From Lapidilactobacillus gannanensis (lineage in GTDB: Bacteria > Bacillota > Bacilli > Lactobacillales > Lactobacillaceae), in contig NZ_RHOT01000003.1 in NCBI RefSeq assembly GCF_003946675.1, positions 38,355 to 102,354 of the forward strand: a stretch of 64,000 nt of DNA, given 5' to 3'. This document shows, piece after piece, positions 53,732 through 63,517 of this stretch; the first letter of the stretch is position 1, and each line of letters starts with the position of its first letter. The notes beneath the pieces were generated by a model, which was not told the DNA's origin, searched no databases, and worked only from the letters and a program-made list of their open reading frames with translations. A program made the position numbers and the translations under genes.

Positions 53732-54757
53732 TTAAAGAGTTGCAAACTTCAATAAAGTACGAACCATTTGGCAAGTGAAGCCGTATTCGTTGTCGTACCA
53801 AGCAACAGCCTTAACTAATTGCTTGTCGCCAGCAGTTGTAACTTCAGTTTGAGTTGGGTCAAAGATTGAACCAAATGTTGTGCCAATGATATCGCTAGAA
53901 ACAACGCTGTCTTCGTTGTAACCGAATGAAGGGTTGTCAATCGTGTATTTCTTAACAGCAGCATTTACTTCGTCAGCATCTTTAACTGGCTTGCTTAAGA
54001 TTGATACTAATTCAGTAACAGAACCATCAGGCACACCAACACGTTGTGCATGGCCTTGTAACTTGCCCTTTAATTCAGGTAATACTAAACCAATAGCCTT
54101 AGCAGCACCAGTTGAATGAGGGATAGTGTTAATAGCAGCAGCACGTGCAGCACGAACATTACCTTTACGTTCTGGGCCGTCAAGAAGCATTTGAGTTGAA
54201 GTATAAGCATGGATAGTTGTCATAGTACCAACTTCGATACCAAATTCATTGTTCAAAGCTTGTGCAAATGGAGCTAATGAGTTTGTAGTACATGAACCTG
54301 CAGAAACGATCTTGTCGTCAGCAGTCAATGTATCTTCGTTTACACTGTAAACGATTGTCTTAAGGTCGCTGCCGGCAGGAGCAGAGATCAAGACACGCTT
54401 AGCACCGGCATCCAAATGAGCTTGTGCTTTAGCTTTAGAAGTGTAGAAACCAGTACATTCAAGTACGAAGTCAACACCATCATTTTTAACCCAAGGAATA
54501 TTTTGTGCTTGTGGTTCAGCGTATACATGGTATGACTTACCATTAACAATGATTGAGTCTTCAGTTGCGCTAACTTCAGCATCTAAAGTACCATGAGTTG
54601 AATCATACTTTAATAAGTGAGCTAACATAGCAGGTGAAGTCAAATCGTTGATAGCAACAACTTCGATATCACTTGATTTTGCACCAAGTTCCATAATACG
54701 ACGGAATGCTAAACGACCAATACGGCCGAAACCGTTAATACCAATCTTTACAGTCAT
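53732..54757 (-). CDS. gap: Glyceraldehyde-3-phosphate dehydrogenase, glycolytic
   Basis: A 341-aa NAD-dependent enzyme oxidising glyceraldehyde 3-phosphate to 1,3-bisphosphoglycerate. The NAD fold starts [17 protein letters not shown]. The catalytic Cys lies in [14 protein letters not shown], the His in HAYTSTQ, and [13 protein letters not shown] closes the protein. It lies 34 bp after cggR with an AGGAGG site. Codon use is strongly biased, as expected for a highly expressed gene. Confidence 0.98.
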   Translation of the reverse strand: MTVKIGINGFGRIGRLAFRRIMELGAKSSDIEVVAINDLTSPAMLAHLLKYDSTHGTLDAEVSATEDSIIVNGKSYHVYAEPQAQNIPWVKNDGVDFVLECTGFYTSKAKAQAHLDAGAKRVLISAPAGSDLKTIVYSVNEDTLTADDKIVSAGSCTTNSLAPFAQALNNEFGIEVGTMTTIHAYTSTQMLLDGPERKGNVRAARAAAINTIPHSTGAAKAIGLVLPELKGKLQGHAQRVGVPDGSVTELVSILSKPVKDADEVNAAVKKYTIDNPSFGYNEDSVVSSDIIGTTFGSIFDPTQTEVTTAGDKQLVKAVAWYDNEYGFTCQMVRTLLKFATL

Positions 54758-54791
54758 ACAAAATTTCCTCCTTCAGGAAATAAAAATTTCT

Positions 54792-55832
54792 TTAAAAGGT
54801 TGCCCCTTTTAAAAGCGAGTTAGCGGCACCTTCATCCGTGAGAAACCACGTCTGTTGAGGTGCATTGTGCATGTAAGCGCGAATCGCGGCGGCTTTCTTA
54901 GCACCACCGGCAACAGCAAATACATACGGTATATCAGTAAGATCCCGAATCTGTAATCCAATTCGTGGTATCTTGTAAACGACCTGACCTTGATCGTCGA
55001 AGAAATAACCAAACGCTTCAGCAACAGCGTGACGTGCTTTTAACTGGTTAATCACACTGGTTGACATATTACGGCGTTCAGCCATGGTCATGGCCTCGCC
55101 AATACTGTGTAACACCACATTGGCATGAGAGATCAAATCCAAAACTGATTTGATCGATGGTTCCTTGAGAAGTGGTTCGTAAGTTTGCTCGCTAATATCT
55201 TCAGGAACGTATAGACTACGATGACGTCCACCTGTTCGCTGTGCCATTTGCGAACAAATCGCATTGGCTTGAATATCAACTCGCTCACCAACCCCACCAC
55301 GAGCCGGCACAAACAATAATTCCCGTTGTTGGGCTAATTCTGGTGTTAACTCCTTGGCAACAACCGCCATCGTTGAACCACCCATTGCCGCAATAACGTT
55401 TTGTCCGTTGAGCAACAAGACTGATAAAGTCTTGTTCAAAAGCTGACCGACATTTTCTAGTACTCTTGGTTGTTGGTCGCTGTCGCCCGAAACAATCAAC
55501 ACGTGATCGATTCCCAGCAATGCTGCCAAACGCCGTTCCTTACGAGGAAAGCCTAACAAATCTGACATTAAATCGTCAAGCTTGATGAGAACATCATGTC
55601 CACTCTCTGTTAATACCATACCTAATTTGGAGGATAATATCAATCCAGAGGCTTTCAAAATGTCGGTTTCCGTTCGTAAAACACGCTCACTTAAACCAAG
55701 TTCCTGGGCCAACGTGCGCCGACCAACCGGCTCCATCCATTGAATCCGTTGGAGGATCAAATAACGTTGCCGAATGGCATTTGAGAAGCCTGGGGCGATT
55801 GTTTCTATCCACGATAAGTCATTTTGCATCAT
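54792..55832 (-). CDS. cggR: CggR, central glycolytic genes repressor (SorC/DeoR-like)
   Basis: A 346-aa repressor with an N-terminal winged helix (residues about 15-75: RIQWMEPVGRRTLAQELGLSERVLRTE) and a SorC-type sugar-phosphate-binding domain (GVGERVDIQANAICSQMAQ; SIGEAMTMAERR; FAVAGGAKKAAAI). In Bacillus subtilis it releases its operator on binding fructose-1,6-bisphosphate. First gene of the operon, with its operator just upstream (55849-55886). Two consecutive ATGs; the first has AAAGG at a good distance. Confidence 0.95.
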   Translation of the reverse strand: MMQNDLSWIETIAPGFSNAIRQRYLILQRIQWMEPVGRRTLAQELGLSERVLRTETDILKASGLILSSKLGMVLTESGHDVLIKLDDLMSDLLGFPRKERRLAALLGIDHVLIVSGDSDQQPRVLENVGQLLNKTLSVLLLNGQNVIAAMGGSTMAVVAKELTPELAQQRELLFVPARGGVGERVDIQANAICSQMAQRTGGRHRSLYVPEDISEQTYEPLLKEPSIKSVLDLISHANVVLHSIGEAMTMAERRNMSTSVINQLKARHAVAEAFGYFFDDQGQVVYKIPRIGLQIRDLTDIPYVFAVAGGAKKAAAIRAYMHNAPQQTWFLTDEGAANSLLKGATF

Positions 55833-55848
55833 AGCCAGACCTTTCAGT

Positions 55849-55886
55849 GGGACGGTAATCGTCCATCGGTGTCATTTAGCGACCCA
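55849..55886 (-). promoter_or_regulatory. CggR operator
   Basis: Minus strand GGGTC-N6-TGAC, five-base gap, TGGAC-N6-CGTC. This repeats the spacing of the B. subtilis operator (GGGAC-N6-TGTC twice) with changed bases. It lies between the promoter and the cggR start, a roadblock position. Confidence 0.7.
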
Positions 55887-55944
55887 TCTATGCCAAAAAA
55901 TAAGGCGCTCATCAATACCTAACACCTATCTCAAGCACGAGTTT

Positions 55945-55973
55945 ATTATAACAACGCTTAAATCAGAATGCAA
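55945..55973 (-). promoter_or_regulatory. Promoter of the cggR-gap-pgk-tpiA-eno operon
   Basis: -35 TTGCAT (55968-55973), 17-bp spacer, consensus -10 TATAAT (55945-55950) on the minus strand, about 110 bp before cggR. Confidence 0.75.
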
Positions 55974-55977
55974 GAAT

Positions 55978-55990
55978 TGCAAGCGCTTCA
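55978..55990. promoter_or_regulatory. Possible catabolite-response element
   Basis: TGCAAGCGCTTCA upstream of the -35 has the AAGCGCTT core of cre sites but is one base shorter than TGAAAGCGCTTTCA. CcpA binding here, which would activate from upstream, is plausible but unproven. Confidence 0.35.
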
Positions 55991-56292
55991 ATCACAAAAT
56001 CACAAATATTTCTTATGGAATCCCATTAAACCAGTCTTTATAACTGGACAATTCTAAAAATAGTTTGTGCAAGCACTGGACTCTGATTGCTAAGTTGCCC
56101 AACGCTTTCTATTCTAACAGACTTCTGGGCGATTAAGTTGCAGACACTACCGATTCTATAATAGTTGGCAGAATTGTTTTAAGTTGCTCCCTAGTCTGGG
56201 GTGATGACAGAGGCCCAGCGATTTGACAGTCATAAACTAAAATTGTGCCAAGACTTCCCCAATTAGGGGTTAGTGGTGGCCGGGCGATTAAG

Positions 56293-56487
56293 AGGGCGTG
56301 GTTGTCAGTCAATGGTTTGTATTTGCGCCCGAGCCTGCGAGTAGCAGCCAAATTTGCCTTGCTGCTTTAGCAGTTAGACAAAGGCTCGTGTTGGAGACAA
56401 TTTGGTTTTCAATTGGCTTCAACCAATGCCGGCCGCGTTCCACAACCAGCAAGCCCGCAATGGAGTCAGAACCAATTCTGTTTCAAA
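56293..56487 (-). repeat. Family B element, single inverted arm (B4)
   Basis: Read on the minus strand it starts GGTTTGAAACAGAATTGG and contains GGTTGTGGAACGCGGCCGGC, the same left arm as B3, very similar over about 195 bp. The hairpin at 56353-56382 (TTTGTCTAACTGCT / AGCAGCAAGGCAAA) is kept. Centre and second arm are missing; instead CCCCTAATTGGGG-type palindromic sequence follows. The rest of the gap (about 56041-56290) shows nothing else. Confidence 0.75.
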
Positions 56488-56550
56488 CCCTCACTATTTT
56501 ATTGTCTGATTACTTTAAAGCGTAAAATTCATCGGCCTATCTGATACCAC

Positions 56551-56602
56551 AAAAAAATACTGCGCTGACACTTTAATTAAAAAGTTGTCAACACAGTATT
56601 AA
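56551..56602 (-). terminator. Terminator after clpP
   Basis: Minus strand AATACTG...TTGACAACTTT pairs with AAAGTGTCAG...CAGTATT, then a run of seven T. Confidence 0.85.
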
Positions 56603-56633
56603 TATTTGTCGTCAATCAAAGATTCGTGAGTAA

Positions 56634-57230
56634 TTACTTGCTAGGCTTCTCGTTCATGTTAACCATGATCTTGTCGATCAAGCCATAGTTCTTAGCTTCT
56701 TCGGCAGTCATATAGTTATCACGTTCAGTATCCTTTTGAATTGTTGCCATATCTTGACCAGTAGCATCAGACAAAATCTTATTCATCTTTTTACGAGTCT
56801 TAACGATTTCTTCAGCAGCAATTTCAATCTCAGTAGCCTGACCCTGAGCACCACCTAATGGTTGATGAATCAAGACAGTTGAGTTCGGCAAAGCAAAGCG
56901 CTTGCCCTTGGTCCCAGTTGCCAACAGGACACTAGCCATGGAAGCCGCCATCCCAATGGCAATTGTTTGGACATCAGATTTAATAAAGTTCATCGTATCC
57001 ATAATTGCCAAACCAGAAGTAATGACACCACCAGGTGAGTTGATATAAATCGAAATATCTTTAGTTGAATCTTGTGCGTCTAGGAAAAGTAACTGGGCAA
57101 TAATTGAATTGGCCGTTTGATCGTTAATTTCACCAGACAACATGATAATGCGGTCTTTCAATAGACGTGAGTAAATATCGTAGGCCCGTTCGCCACGAGA
57201 AGTCTGCTCAATAACTGTTGGCACTAACAT
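56634..57230 (-). CDS. clpP: ATP-dependent Clp protease proteolytic subunit
   Basis: A 198-aa serine peptidase forming the barrel that degrades unfolded and regulatory proteins fed by ClpC, ClpE or ClpX. N-terminus [29 protein letters not shown] is typical. The catalytic Ser lies in [14 protein letters not shown], His in [16 protein letters not shown], and Asp in [18 protein letters not shown] precedes the ATG. A CtsR box overlaps the promoter, so it belongs to the class III heat-shock regulon. Confidence 0.98.
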   Translation of the reverse strand: MLVPTVIEQTSRGERAYDIYSRLLKDRIIMLSGEINDQTANSIIAQLLFLDAQDSTKDISIYINSPGGVITSGLAIMDTMNFIKSDVQTIAIGMAASMASVLLATGTKGKRFALPNSTVLIHQPLGGAQGQATEIEIAAEEIVKTRKKMNKILSDATGQDMATIQKDTERDNYMTAEEAKNYGLIDKIMVNMNEKPSK

Positions 57231-57249
57231 ATTGTAGCCTCCTTAAATC

Positions 57250-57267
57250 GTGCTAAGAAATTAGCAC
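57250..57267 (-). other. Small hairpin in the clpP leader
   Basis: GTGCTAA / TTAGCAC with a four-base loop, about 20 bp before the clpP start. Position fits an mRNA-stability or temperature-sensitive leader element; function is not shown. Confidence 0.4.
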
Positions 57268-57285
57268 TTAAATGATCACTCTGCT

Positions 57286-57315
57286 AATTTAGCATAATAG
57301 TCAAAATAGGTCAAA
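57286..57315 (-). promoter_or_regulatory. clpP promoter with CtsR box
   Basis: The plus strand reads AGTCAAAATAGGTCAAA (57299-57315), a full match to the CtsR heptad repeat RGTCAAA-N3-RGTCAAA. On the minus strand it overlaps -35 TTGACC (57309-57314); -10 TAAATT is at 57286-57291 with 17-bp spacing. Confidence 0.85.
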
Positions 57316-57357
57316 CATTTTTGCTTAATATTTAAAAATAATTTTGTTCAATCAACA

Positions 57358-58203
57358 TTAGGCAAGTCGGGCTAATAACCGCTCTGTTAAACGCTGATAG
57401 TTGCCATATAAAGCCGTGAAACGATTATCATGTCGTTCGTCCCAAGGTTTGGGCTGACCACAAAAATGCAAGAAAACTGTTTGACCTATAATCCAGTGTA
57501 AATCATTCTTACCTAAACTGCGAGTAAAATAAACCGCATATTTACGAGCATCATAATTCCAGATTTCCTCAGGAATTTCTTTAATTTCACGACCGTATAA
57601 ATAATTCAACAAATCTTGATCTGGTAATAATAAATAGTCACTTTTGGTTTCAAGTACCTGCTGAATATCTGCAAAATGAACCAGTTGTCGCGCTCGTGCT
57701 AAATCAATCAACATTACCCCAGAATTAAAATAGGCATGATCGGTTCCCAGACGAAGTTTGTTCAAATCGGTCACTAGATTCGTCATGCCTGTATGAGTGG
57801 CTGCAGCAAAAGTGCTCGTTTCCAAATCTAACTGCCACAAGGGTAACACTGAGTTCAACACTAAAATATCTGGATCTAAATATAGTACTCGTGACAGACT
57901 TTGCGGTAACAATTCTCCACAGAGTAAACGGAAGTACATCTCTATTGGATAACGTCCCTCAGTTGGCGCCTGGCGCCACTGTTCACCATCAACCTTGATG
58001 GCCGTAAATTCTTGCTGGTAATGAGCAATTAACGCTTGTAACTGCTGCAGATCTGGCTTCGGGATAGCTTCATGAATCAACCAAATTCGAAAGCGTTGTT
58101 GTGGATTATGCTCGAACAATGAAACCAACATAACTGAGACTGGTTTAAGATAATGTTGATTTAAAGTCACGAGAATATCAATTGGTACCACCATTTGTGT
58201 CAT
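57358..58203 (-). CDS. Glycosyltransferase family 8 protein
   Basis: A 281-aa GT-A-fold retaining glycosyltransferase. It begins IDILVTLNQHYLKPVSVMLVSLFEHNP. The metal-binding DxD is in RVLYLDPDILVLNSV (about residue 98), AYFNSGVMLIDL follows, and FLHFCGQPKPWDE ends the catalytic core. Such enzymes transfer glucose or galactose to cell-wall polymers, lipids or glycoproteins at the inner membrane face; the acceptor is unknown. Extended -10 TGTTATAAT at 58254-58262 drives it as a single gene. Confidence 0.88.
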   Translation of the reverse strand: MTQMVVPIDILVTLNQHYLKPVSVMLVSLFEHNPQQRFRIWLIHEAIPKPDLQQLQALIAHYQQEFTAIKVDGEQWRQAPTEGRYPIEMYFRLLCGELLPQSLSRVLYLDPDILVLNSVLPLWQLDLETSTFAAATHTGMTNLVTDLNKLRLGTDHAYFNSGVMLIDLARARQLVHFADIQQVLETKSDYLLLPDQDLLNYLYGREIKEIPEEIWNYDARKYAVYFTRSLGKNDLHWIIGQTVFLHFCGQPKPWDERHDNRFTALYGNYQRLTERLLARLA

Positions 58204-58253
58204 AAGAACCTCGCAATCTACGCCTGCAAGCGAATTTTTATTTGGCTAATTTA

Positions 58254-58262
58254 ATTATAACA
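58254..58262 (-). promoter_or_regulatory. Extended -10 promoter of the GT8 gene
   Basis: TG-T-TATAAT on the minus strand with no good -35 at the standard distance. It lies about 50 bp before the start codon. Confidence 0.4.
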
Positions 58263-58366
58263 AGCTACCAATTAGAAAAGTGTGCTTTTACAAAAAATTT
58301 TATCCGATTGTACCTAAAAGAGTTATGATCAAGTTAAAGTCAACAAAAATCAGAGGGATGATGAAG

Positions 58367-59146
58367 ATGACAGGAATTTGGCAATTATGGTTGATTTTAC
58401 TACCCACGGGAATTGTTGCCGGCATTGTTAGTACAGCTACAGGTTTAGCATCGCTAGTATCATATCCTATTTTATTAGCAGTTGGCTTACCACCAGTAGC
58501 TGCCAATGTCACGAACACTTACGCATTATTCTTCACTGGTGTTGGCGCAACAGTCTCGTCGCAAAAAGAACTCCGAGGTCATGGTAAAGACTTATTAGTG
58601 ATTCTACCGCTAACATTGATTGGCTGTGTGACTGGTGCTTTAATTCTTTTTGCCATCCCTGCTAGCACATTCCAGAAGGTCGTCCCCTTTTTTATTTTCC
58701 TAGCCGCAATTGTGGTGCTACTCCCCCGCCGAACTGACCCAATAGCGACAATTAGTGGTCAAAGCGAAACAAGTCCTGCTAAATTGGTTAAATTGCTCAC
58801 TTGGCTGGGAATTTTTCTAGTTGGTGTTTATAGTGGCTACTTTGGCGCAGCAAGTGGCGTCTTGATGCTATCTCTATTGGCAGTCATCAGTCCTCTGCCG
58901 TTTGCCCAATATAACGCTGAGAAGAATATTACGTTAGGTCTAGCAAATTTAGTTTCAGCTATTGTCTACGCCACTAAAACCACAATCCAATGGACCGCTA
59001 TTATTCCCTTAGCAATTGGTTTTCTAATTGGCGGCTTCATTGGCCTAAAAATTGTGCGCCTGATTTCTGAACGTACGATTAAAATTGTGATTGGAATTGG
59101 TGCTTTTATTTTAGCGGGAAGCCTGTTTGTTAAGGCTTATTTATAA
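58367..59146 (+). CDS. TauE/SafE-type sulfite/anion exporter, paralogue 2
   Basis: A 259-aa membrane protein of about eight helices, closely similar to the gene at 13213. Both share WQLWLxLxPTGIxAGIVS, LPPVxANVTNTY, GCVxGxLILFxIPASTF and FLVGVYSGYFGAASGV. The open frame begins at 58280, but the ATG at 58367 has AGAGGG nine bases upstream and aligns with the paralogue start. Likely role is export of sulfite or organic anions. The pair probably arose by duplication; the hydrophilic loop near residues 125-140 differs most. Confidence 0.88.
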   Translation: MTGIWQLWLILLPTGIVAGIVSTATGLASLVSYPILLAVGLPPVAANVTNTYALFFTGVGATVSSQKELRGHGKDLLVILPLTLIGCVTGALILFAIPASTFQKVVPFFIFLAAIVVLLPRRTDPIATISGQSETSPAKLVKLLTWLGIFLVGVYSGYFGAASGVLMLSLLAVISPLPFAQYNAEKNITLGLANLVSAIVYATKTTIQWTAIIPLAIGFLIGGFIGLKIVRLISERTIKIVIGIGAFILAGSLFVKAYL

Positions 59147-59307
59147 AACTAATCGCAAATACAATTTGAATAAATAAATTATTATTCATCAAACTCTTTT
59201 CTAATATTGATTCATCCCGTAACACTTTCTCAATAGTTCTTTTAATTCCTTCCGTTTATTAAGCACTAACATAAGGGCAACCAACTGATGAAACTTAGCC
59301 AAGATAC

Positions 59308-59354
59308 AAAAAAGCCAGTAACCACTGCGTTTATAACGCTCAATGATTACTGGC
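59308..59354 (-). terminator. Terminator after tRNA-Arg
   Basis: Minus strand GCCAGTAA / TTACTGGC stem with GCGTTATAAACGC inside it, followed by TTTTTTG. Confidence 0.8.
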
Positions 59355-59367
59355 AAATACCCTTTTA

Positions 59368-59439
59368 TGGGTCCCCTGGGAGTCGAACCCAGATTTCAAG
59401 AACCGGAATCTTACGTGCGATCCATTACACTAAGGACCC
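59368..59439 (-). tRNA. tRNA-Arg (anticodon CCG)
   Basis: The cloverleaf reads on the minus strand. The acceptor GGGTCCT pairs with GGGACCC, the D arm is GTGT/GCAC, the anticodon stem is TAAGA/TCTTG with loop TTCCGGT, and the T arm is CTGGG-TTCGACT-CCCAG. The discriminator is A and no CCA is encoded. It reads CGG codons. It is followed by its own terminator. Confidence 0.95.
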
Positions 59440-59507
59440 AATGCAACAAAAGCTATTTTACCTAAAATTCAAACAAATAGCAATAGCTTTCCACAGATAT
59501 TCTAATA

Positions 59508-59954
59508 TTAAGATAGTTTTTCAGTTGCGTGGTCGATTTGATTGGTTAGAAAAGCCACATCAGTCATCATGCGACGATAGCTCTCTTCTGGTAATTCCAA
59601 AACACTTACACAACCGCGAACGTGCTCGAAGATACTTTCCTTCTTGCGTTGCGCCATCGTTGTTAAACCTATTTCCAGGCGACGTTCATCAGCTTGGCTA
59701 CGCTCGCGCTTAATCCAGCCATCCTTCTCTAAACGCTTTAAAAGTGGCGTTAACGTGCCAGAATCTAAACCAACGTGTTGGCCTAACTCTTTCACAGAAA
59801 TCTTTTCTTCCTGAAAGAGCACTAATAAAACAATATACTGTGCATAGGTTAGATGAAATGGCGCTAAGGCTTGCGCGTAAAAATGATTAAAAGCCTTATG
59901 AGCCTGATAGACTTCAAAGCAAAGCTGTTCATCTAATAGAATTGGTTCTGTCAT
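59508..59954 (-). CDS. OhrR-like MarR family redox regulator
   Basis: A 148-aa winged-helix repressor. The N-terminus LLDEQLCFEVYQAHKAF has the single reactive Cys at the place used by OhrR to sense organic hydroperoxides. The HTH/wing region reads ISVKELGQHVGLDSGTLTPLLKRLEKDGWIKRERSQADERRLEI. No ohr peroxidase gene is nearby. It starts 12 bp after the whiA stop with AAGGAGAA in between, so it probably rides on the rapZ-yvcK-whiA mRNA, an uncommon place for it. Confidence 0.85.
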   Translation of the reverse strand: MTEPILLDEQLCFEVYQAHKAFNHFYAQALAPFHLTYAQYIVLLVLFQEEKISVKELGQHVGLDSGTLTPLLKRLEKDGWIKRERSQADERRLEIGLTTMAQRKKESIFEHVRGCVSVLELPEESYRRMMTDVAFLTNQIDHATEKLS

Positions 59955-59966
59955 CGTACTTTCTCC

Positions 59967-60914
59967 TTACCCGACCATTCGGTTCTGCATCTTCTCGGCC
60001 AACTCATTTAATTTGCGAAGGCGATGATTGATGCCTGACTTAGAAATAGCACCACTTGGCACTAATTGACCTAACTCACCTAAGGTTGTTTCAGGATAAG
60101 TTAGACGTAATTCGGCAATTTCTTGAAGCTTATCTGGCAACGAATCTAAACCAACAGTTCGTTGTAAATATTTGATATTTTCGATTTGACGTGTGGCCGC
60201 ATCAATTGTTTTATTCAAATTAGCTGTTTCGCAATTGACTAAGCGATTTACAGAATTGCGCATATCGCGAACAATCCGAATATCTTCAAATTTCAGCATC
60301 GCGTTAGTTGCACCGATGACCCGCAAGAAATCAGCAATCCGTTCCGCCTCTTTCAGGTAACTGATGTAGCCACTCCGCCGTTCTGTAGTTTTGGCATGAA
60401 GCTGAAATTGATTCATTAGCGCAAGAATATCCTGATTATGATCATCATACAAGGAATAGATTTCCAAGTGATAACGACTTGTCTCTGGATTATTCACACT
60501 ACCACCAGCTAGAAAAGCCCCACGTAAATATGATCGACTTAACTGTTCATCATGCAAGACCCATTCTGGTACCCGAGTCAAAATCGTTAATTGGTCAGCA
60601 CCAACAATATCTAAATCGGCAAGAATCTTCTGAGCATTATTGCCCACGCGAACAATATACTGATTGTTTTTTTTTAATTTCATTTTACGGCGAACTAATA
60701 ATTCCGCTTCAATTGCATAAGTTTGTTTCAATAGTGAATAAATTCGGCGAGCAGTCGCTGGATTTTCTGTTTGGACATTTAAAACAAATTGATGATGGGC
60801 AATTGCTAAAGTACCATTCATCCGCAACAAAGCTGCTAACTCTGCGCGTGCGTGTTTAGGATGAACTTCGAGTTGGGTCAACTCTTTTTTGACTTCACTT
60901 GCATAAGATGCCAT
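59967..60914 (-). CDS. whiA: WhiA, DNA-binding protein
   Basis: A 315-aa protein with a degenerate LAGLIDADG homing-endonuclease fold ([26 protein letters not shown]) and a C-terminal HTH ([33 protein letters not shown]). Firmicute WhiA influences cell division and metabolism. It lies 20 bp after yvcK in the usual rapZ-yvcK-whiA order. Confidence 0.96.
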   Translation of the reverse strand: MASYASEVKKELTQLEVHPKHARAELAALLRMNGTLAIAHHQFVLNVQTENPATARRIYSLLKQTYAIEAELLVRRKMKLKKNNQYIVRVGNNAQKILADLDIVGADQLTILTRVPEWVLHDEQLSRSYLRGAFLAGGSVNNPETSRYHLEIYSLYDDHNQDILALMNQFQLHAKTTERRSGYISYLKEAERIADFLRVIGATNAMLKFEDIRIVRDMRNSVNRLVNCETANLNKTIDAATRQIENIKYLQRTVGLDSLPDKLQEIAELRLTYPETTLGELGQLVPSGAISKSGINHRLRKLNELAEKMQNRMVG

Positions 60915-60934
60915 TGGCCCACCTCCTACTCTAA

Positions 60935-61951
60935 TTAATGGTTGGGTTGAAAAGCGCGGTTAAGAATCTCTCGAGCCACTTTAGTACCGTCATGGAAAAC
61001 GCCGTGATCATGCAGTGATAAGAAATCATTAGAAATAATCCGCGTACATTGTTGTTGCAACGCGGTAAAATCATGACTAACTGGTGTCAGATATTCGTTA
61101 TATTTTTGATAATCTAAATAATTGTCTGGGACGTGTTCAGCATTGACAAGAATTGTATCCACTCGTTTTGCGCCTAGATGATCATTAATGATTTTAACGT
61201 GATCGGCATCACTGAAGTGTTCAGTTTCACCTTTCTGCGTCATGATATTGCAAATATAAATTACTTCAGCAGAACTCTTAAGTAACGCCGCCTGTAAATT
61301 CTTGACCATTAAGTTTGGCAAAATGCTGGTAAACAAACTACCAGGTCCTAACACAATCACATCAGCGTCCATAATTGCCTGAATAACCGGTGCAACTGCA
61401 ACTGGTTGTTCATTAGGATTATTGGTATTAGTAACCCAAACTCGTTTAATTTGCTTGCGCGCGCCGGAAATTTCAGTTTCACCAGCAGCAGTGGTCCCAT
61501 CTTCAAATTCTGCGTTCAACGTTAAAGGTTCATTAGCAACTGGATAAACATGACCATCAACGGCCATCATTTGTGACAAAGTCTGGACAGCATCAAAAAT
61601 ATTATTATCCATTTCCGTCAATGCAGCAATGATTAAATTACCAATAGCATGCCCGGCAAAGAAAGAGTCTTTACTTTCGAAGCGGTATTGGAAAATATCC
61701 AAATAAGAAGGTGACATATCTGACAACGACACCAAGACATTACGAATATCACCAGGCGGGACCACGTTAATATAGTCGCGGATGATACCTGACGACCCAC
61801 CATCATCGGCAACTGTGACAATTGCAGTAATATCGGCATTTTGCTGATGCAAACTTTTCAAAATAACTGGTAAGCCTGTCCCACCGCCAATTACGACAAT
61901 TTTAGGACGACGGCCTTTGATTACTCTAACAATACGATTTGTGCGACTCAT
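60935..61951 (-). CDS. YvcK/GlmR family gluconeogenesis and cell-wall factor
   Basis: A 338-aa cytoplasmic protein of the CofD-like fold with [41 protein letters not shown] and [13 protein letters not shown]. In Bacillus GlmR binds UDP-GlcNAc and stimulates GlmS, which is present in this window at 14.3 kb. The start overlaps rapZ by 4 bp (ATGA). An alternative start slightly downstream is possible because the first 15 residues are basic and variable. Confidence 0.94.
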   Translation of the reverse strand: MSRTNRIVRVIKGRRPKIVVIGGGTGLPVILKSLHQQNADITAIVTVADDGGSSGIIRDYINVVPPGDIRNVLVSLSDMSPSYLDIFQYRFESKDSFFAGHAIGNLIIAALTEMDNNIFDAVQTLSQMMAVDGHVYPVANEPLTLNAEFEDGTTAAGETEISGARKQIKRVWVTNTNNPNEQPVAVAPVIQAIMDADVIVLGPGSLFTSILPNLMVKNLQAALLKSSAEVIYICNIMTQKGETEHFSDADHVKIINDHLGAKRVDTILVNAEHVPDNYLDYQKYNEYLTPVSHDFTALQQQCTRIISNDFLSLHDHGVFHDGTKVAREILNRAFQPNH

Positions 61952-62841
61952 GAGCGATTCACCGTTTCTTTGCGTTTTGTCAAATCTCGATGAGTAATGT
62001 CCACCGGATAGTTTTCCGCTTGTAAAGCATGACCTACACGTTCAGCTAAAGCCACCGAACGATGCTGGCCACCAGTACAACCAATCGCAATAGTCAAACT
62101 TGTCTTGCCTTCATTTTTGTAGCCGGGCAAGGCTGTCTTCAGCAAAGCCATGAATTGTTGATAAAACTGTTCTGTTGCTGGCTGTTGATTAACGTAATCA
62201 GCCACTGGTTGATCCAAACCAGTTTTATTCTTGAAAGCTGGCACATAGTATGGATTAGGCAAAAAACGTACGTCCATGACAATATCAGCATCAATTGGTA
62301 ACCCATACTTAAAGCCAAAGGACATCACTTCAATATGAAAGACGGGATTATCAGAACTCTTAAAGTTATCAAAAATCTCTTCACGCAGCTGACGCGGCGA
62401 CAAATTAGTCGTATCAATGATCAACTGCGCTCGATTTCGCATCTCGCCCAGTAATTCTCGCTCTTTTTTAATACCATCTAACAAACGGCCTTCCATGGCC
62501 AAAGGATGCGAGCGCCGAGTTTCCTTATAGCGGCTAACTAACTCCTCGTCAGAAGCATCCAAGAACAAAATTTTGGTAGTGACAAAGTTGGTATTGTCTA
62601 ACCCTGACAACATTGAGATGATTTCATCATAAAACGCCCGCGATCTTAAGTCGATCACTAAGGCAATTTTAGTTATTTTGCCAGACTCTTTAACCAACTC
62701 CCAGAATTTCGGTAGTAAACTTGGTGGCATATTATCAATACAAAAGTAGCCTAAGTCTTCAAACGACTGAATTGCCACAGTTTTACCGGCGCCACTCATT
62801 CCGGTAATAATGACTAGATTTAAAGTATCAGGTTTCACCAT
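61948..62841 (-). CDS. rapZ: RapZ/YvcJ nucleotide-binding protein
   Basis: A 297-aa protein with an N-terminal P-loop ([33 protein letters not shown]) and the C-terminal domain with [20 protein letters not shown] and [15 protein letters not shown]. coli RapZ senses glucosamine-6-phosphate and directs decay of GlmZ. The Firmicute YvcJ has NTPase activity and affects competence. First gene of the cluster; an extended -10 promoter lies just upstream. Confidence 0.95.
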   Translation of the reverse strand: MVKPDTLNLVIITGMSGAGKTVAIQSFEDLGYFCIDNMPPSLLPKFWELVKESGKITKIALVIDLRSRAFYDEIISMLSGLDNTNFVTTKILFLDASDEELVSRYKETRRSHPLAMEGRLLDGIKKERELLGEMRNRAQLIIDTTNLSPRQLREEIFDNFKSSDNPVFHIEVMSFGFKYGLPIDADIVMDVRFLPNPYYVPAFKNKTGLDQPVADYVNQQPATEQFYQQFMALLKTALPGYKNEGKTSLTIAIGCTGGQHRSVALAERVGHALQAENYPVDITHRDLTKRKETVNRS

Positions 62842-62861
62842 TTCAACACGTCCTCTGAAGA

Positions 62862-62870
62862 ATTATAACA
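62862..62870 (-). promoter_or_regulatory. Extended -10 promoter of rapZ-yvcK-whiA
   Basis: TG-T-TATAAT on the minus strand, 21 bp before the rapZ start; no clear -35. Confidence 0.5.
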
Positions 62871-62900
62871 CACCGGGCGTTTCTTGTTTGCTATTTTCGC

Positions 62901-63446
62901 TTAACCGCGGTGAGCAATCGCCATAATGACATTATTAACACCAAAAATAATAAAATAAATTGACAGTAGCATCGTCATTGTCAGCAACGAAGACAAGGGA
63001 TTAAAGAGCATCATAATCGCAACCACTACCCCTAAAATATCTAAAATCAGTGAAACCCAGAAATAACCCTTACCAAAATTACGTAAATGGCTAGCAACCA
63101 CAATACCAATGATCGAATCAATTAAGAACCAAGTCGCAAATACATAGGCAATCACAATGGCACCCACATAAATTTTAGTAATGAAAATAATCCCAATTAA
63201 AATATCCAAAACACCGGCAATAATGACGAAAAAACTAATGCCATTAACATAATCTCGGTAATGGAAGAAATTACCTAACCAAGAAATCCCTTGGACAATC
63301 GCCATAATCCCGAAAATTAAAACAATACTAACTAAAGAAGCCGATGGCTGTGCCACCAAAAAAAGACCTGCAATCAAGAAAATAATACCAGATAAGAATA
63401 AGGGCCAATCAAACCCCCAAGATTTTTGTCGCCAAAACATGAACAA
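62901..63446 (-). CDS. HdeD-like DUF308 membrane protein
   Basis: A 181-aa membrane protein with six short helices in three pairs (WPLFLSGIIFLIAGLFLVA; LVSIVLIFGIMAIVQGISWL; GISFFVIIAGVLDILIGIIFI and others), the pattern of the DUF308 repeat family that includes E. coli HdeD. The role in Gram-positive bacteria is unknown; acid or envelope stress is often assumed. Single gene with promoter at 63479-63506 and a GAGGAGG site. Confidence 0.82.
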   Translation of the reverse strand: MFMFWRQKSWGFDWPLFLSGIIFLIAGLFLVAQPSASLVSIVLIFGIMAIVQGISWLGNFFHYRDYVNGISFFVIIAGVLDILIGIIFITKIYVGAIVIAYVFATWFLIDSIIGIVVASHLRNFGKGYFWVSLILDILGVVVAIMMLFNPLSSLLTMTMLLSIYFIIFGVNNVIMAIAHRG

Positions 63447-63478
63447 TTCCTCCTCAAAAAAATAAATTAACTAGATTT

Positions 63479-63506
63479 AGAATATCAGTTTGAACTGACA
63501 TGTCAA
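63479..63506 (-). promoter_or_regulatory. Promoter of the DUF308 gene
   Basis: Consensus -35 TTGACA (63501-63506), 16-bp spacer, -10 TATTCT (63479-63484) on the minus strand. Confidence 0.6.
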
Positions 63507-63517
63507 CTATTGACAAA

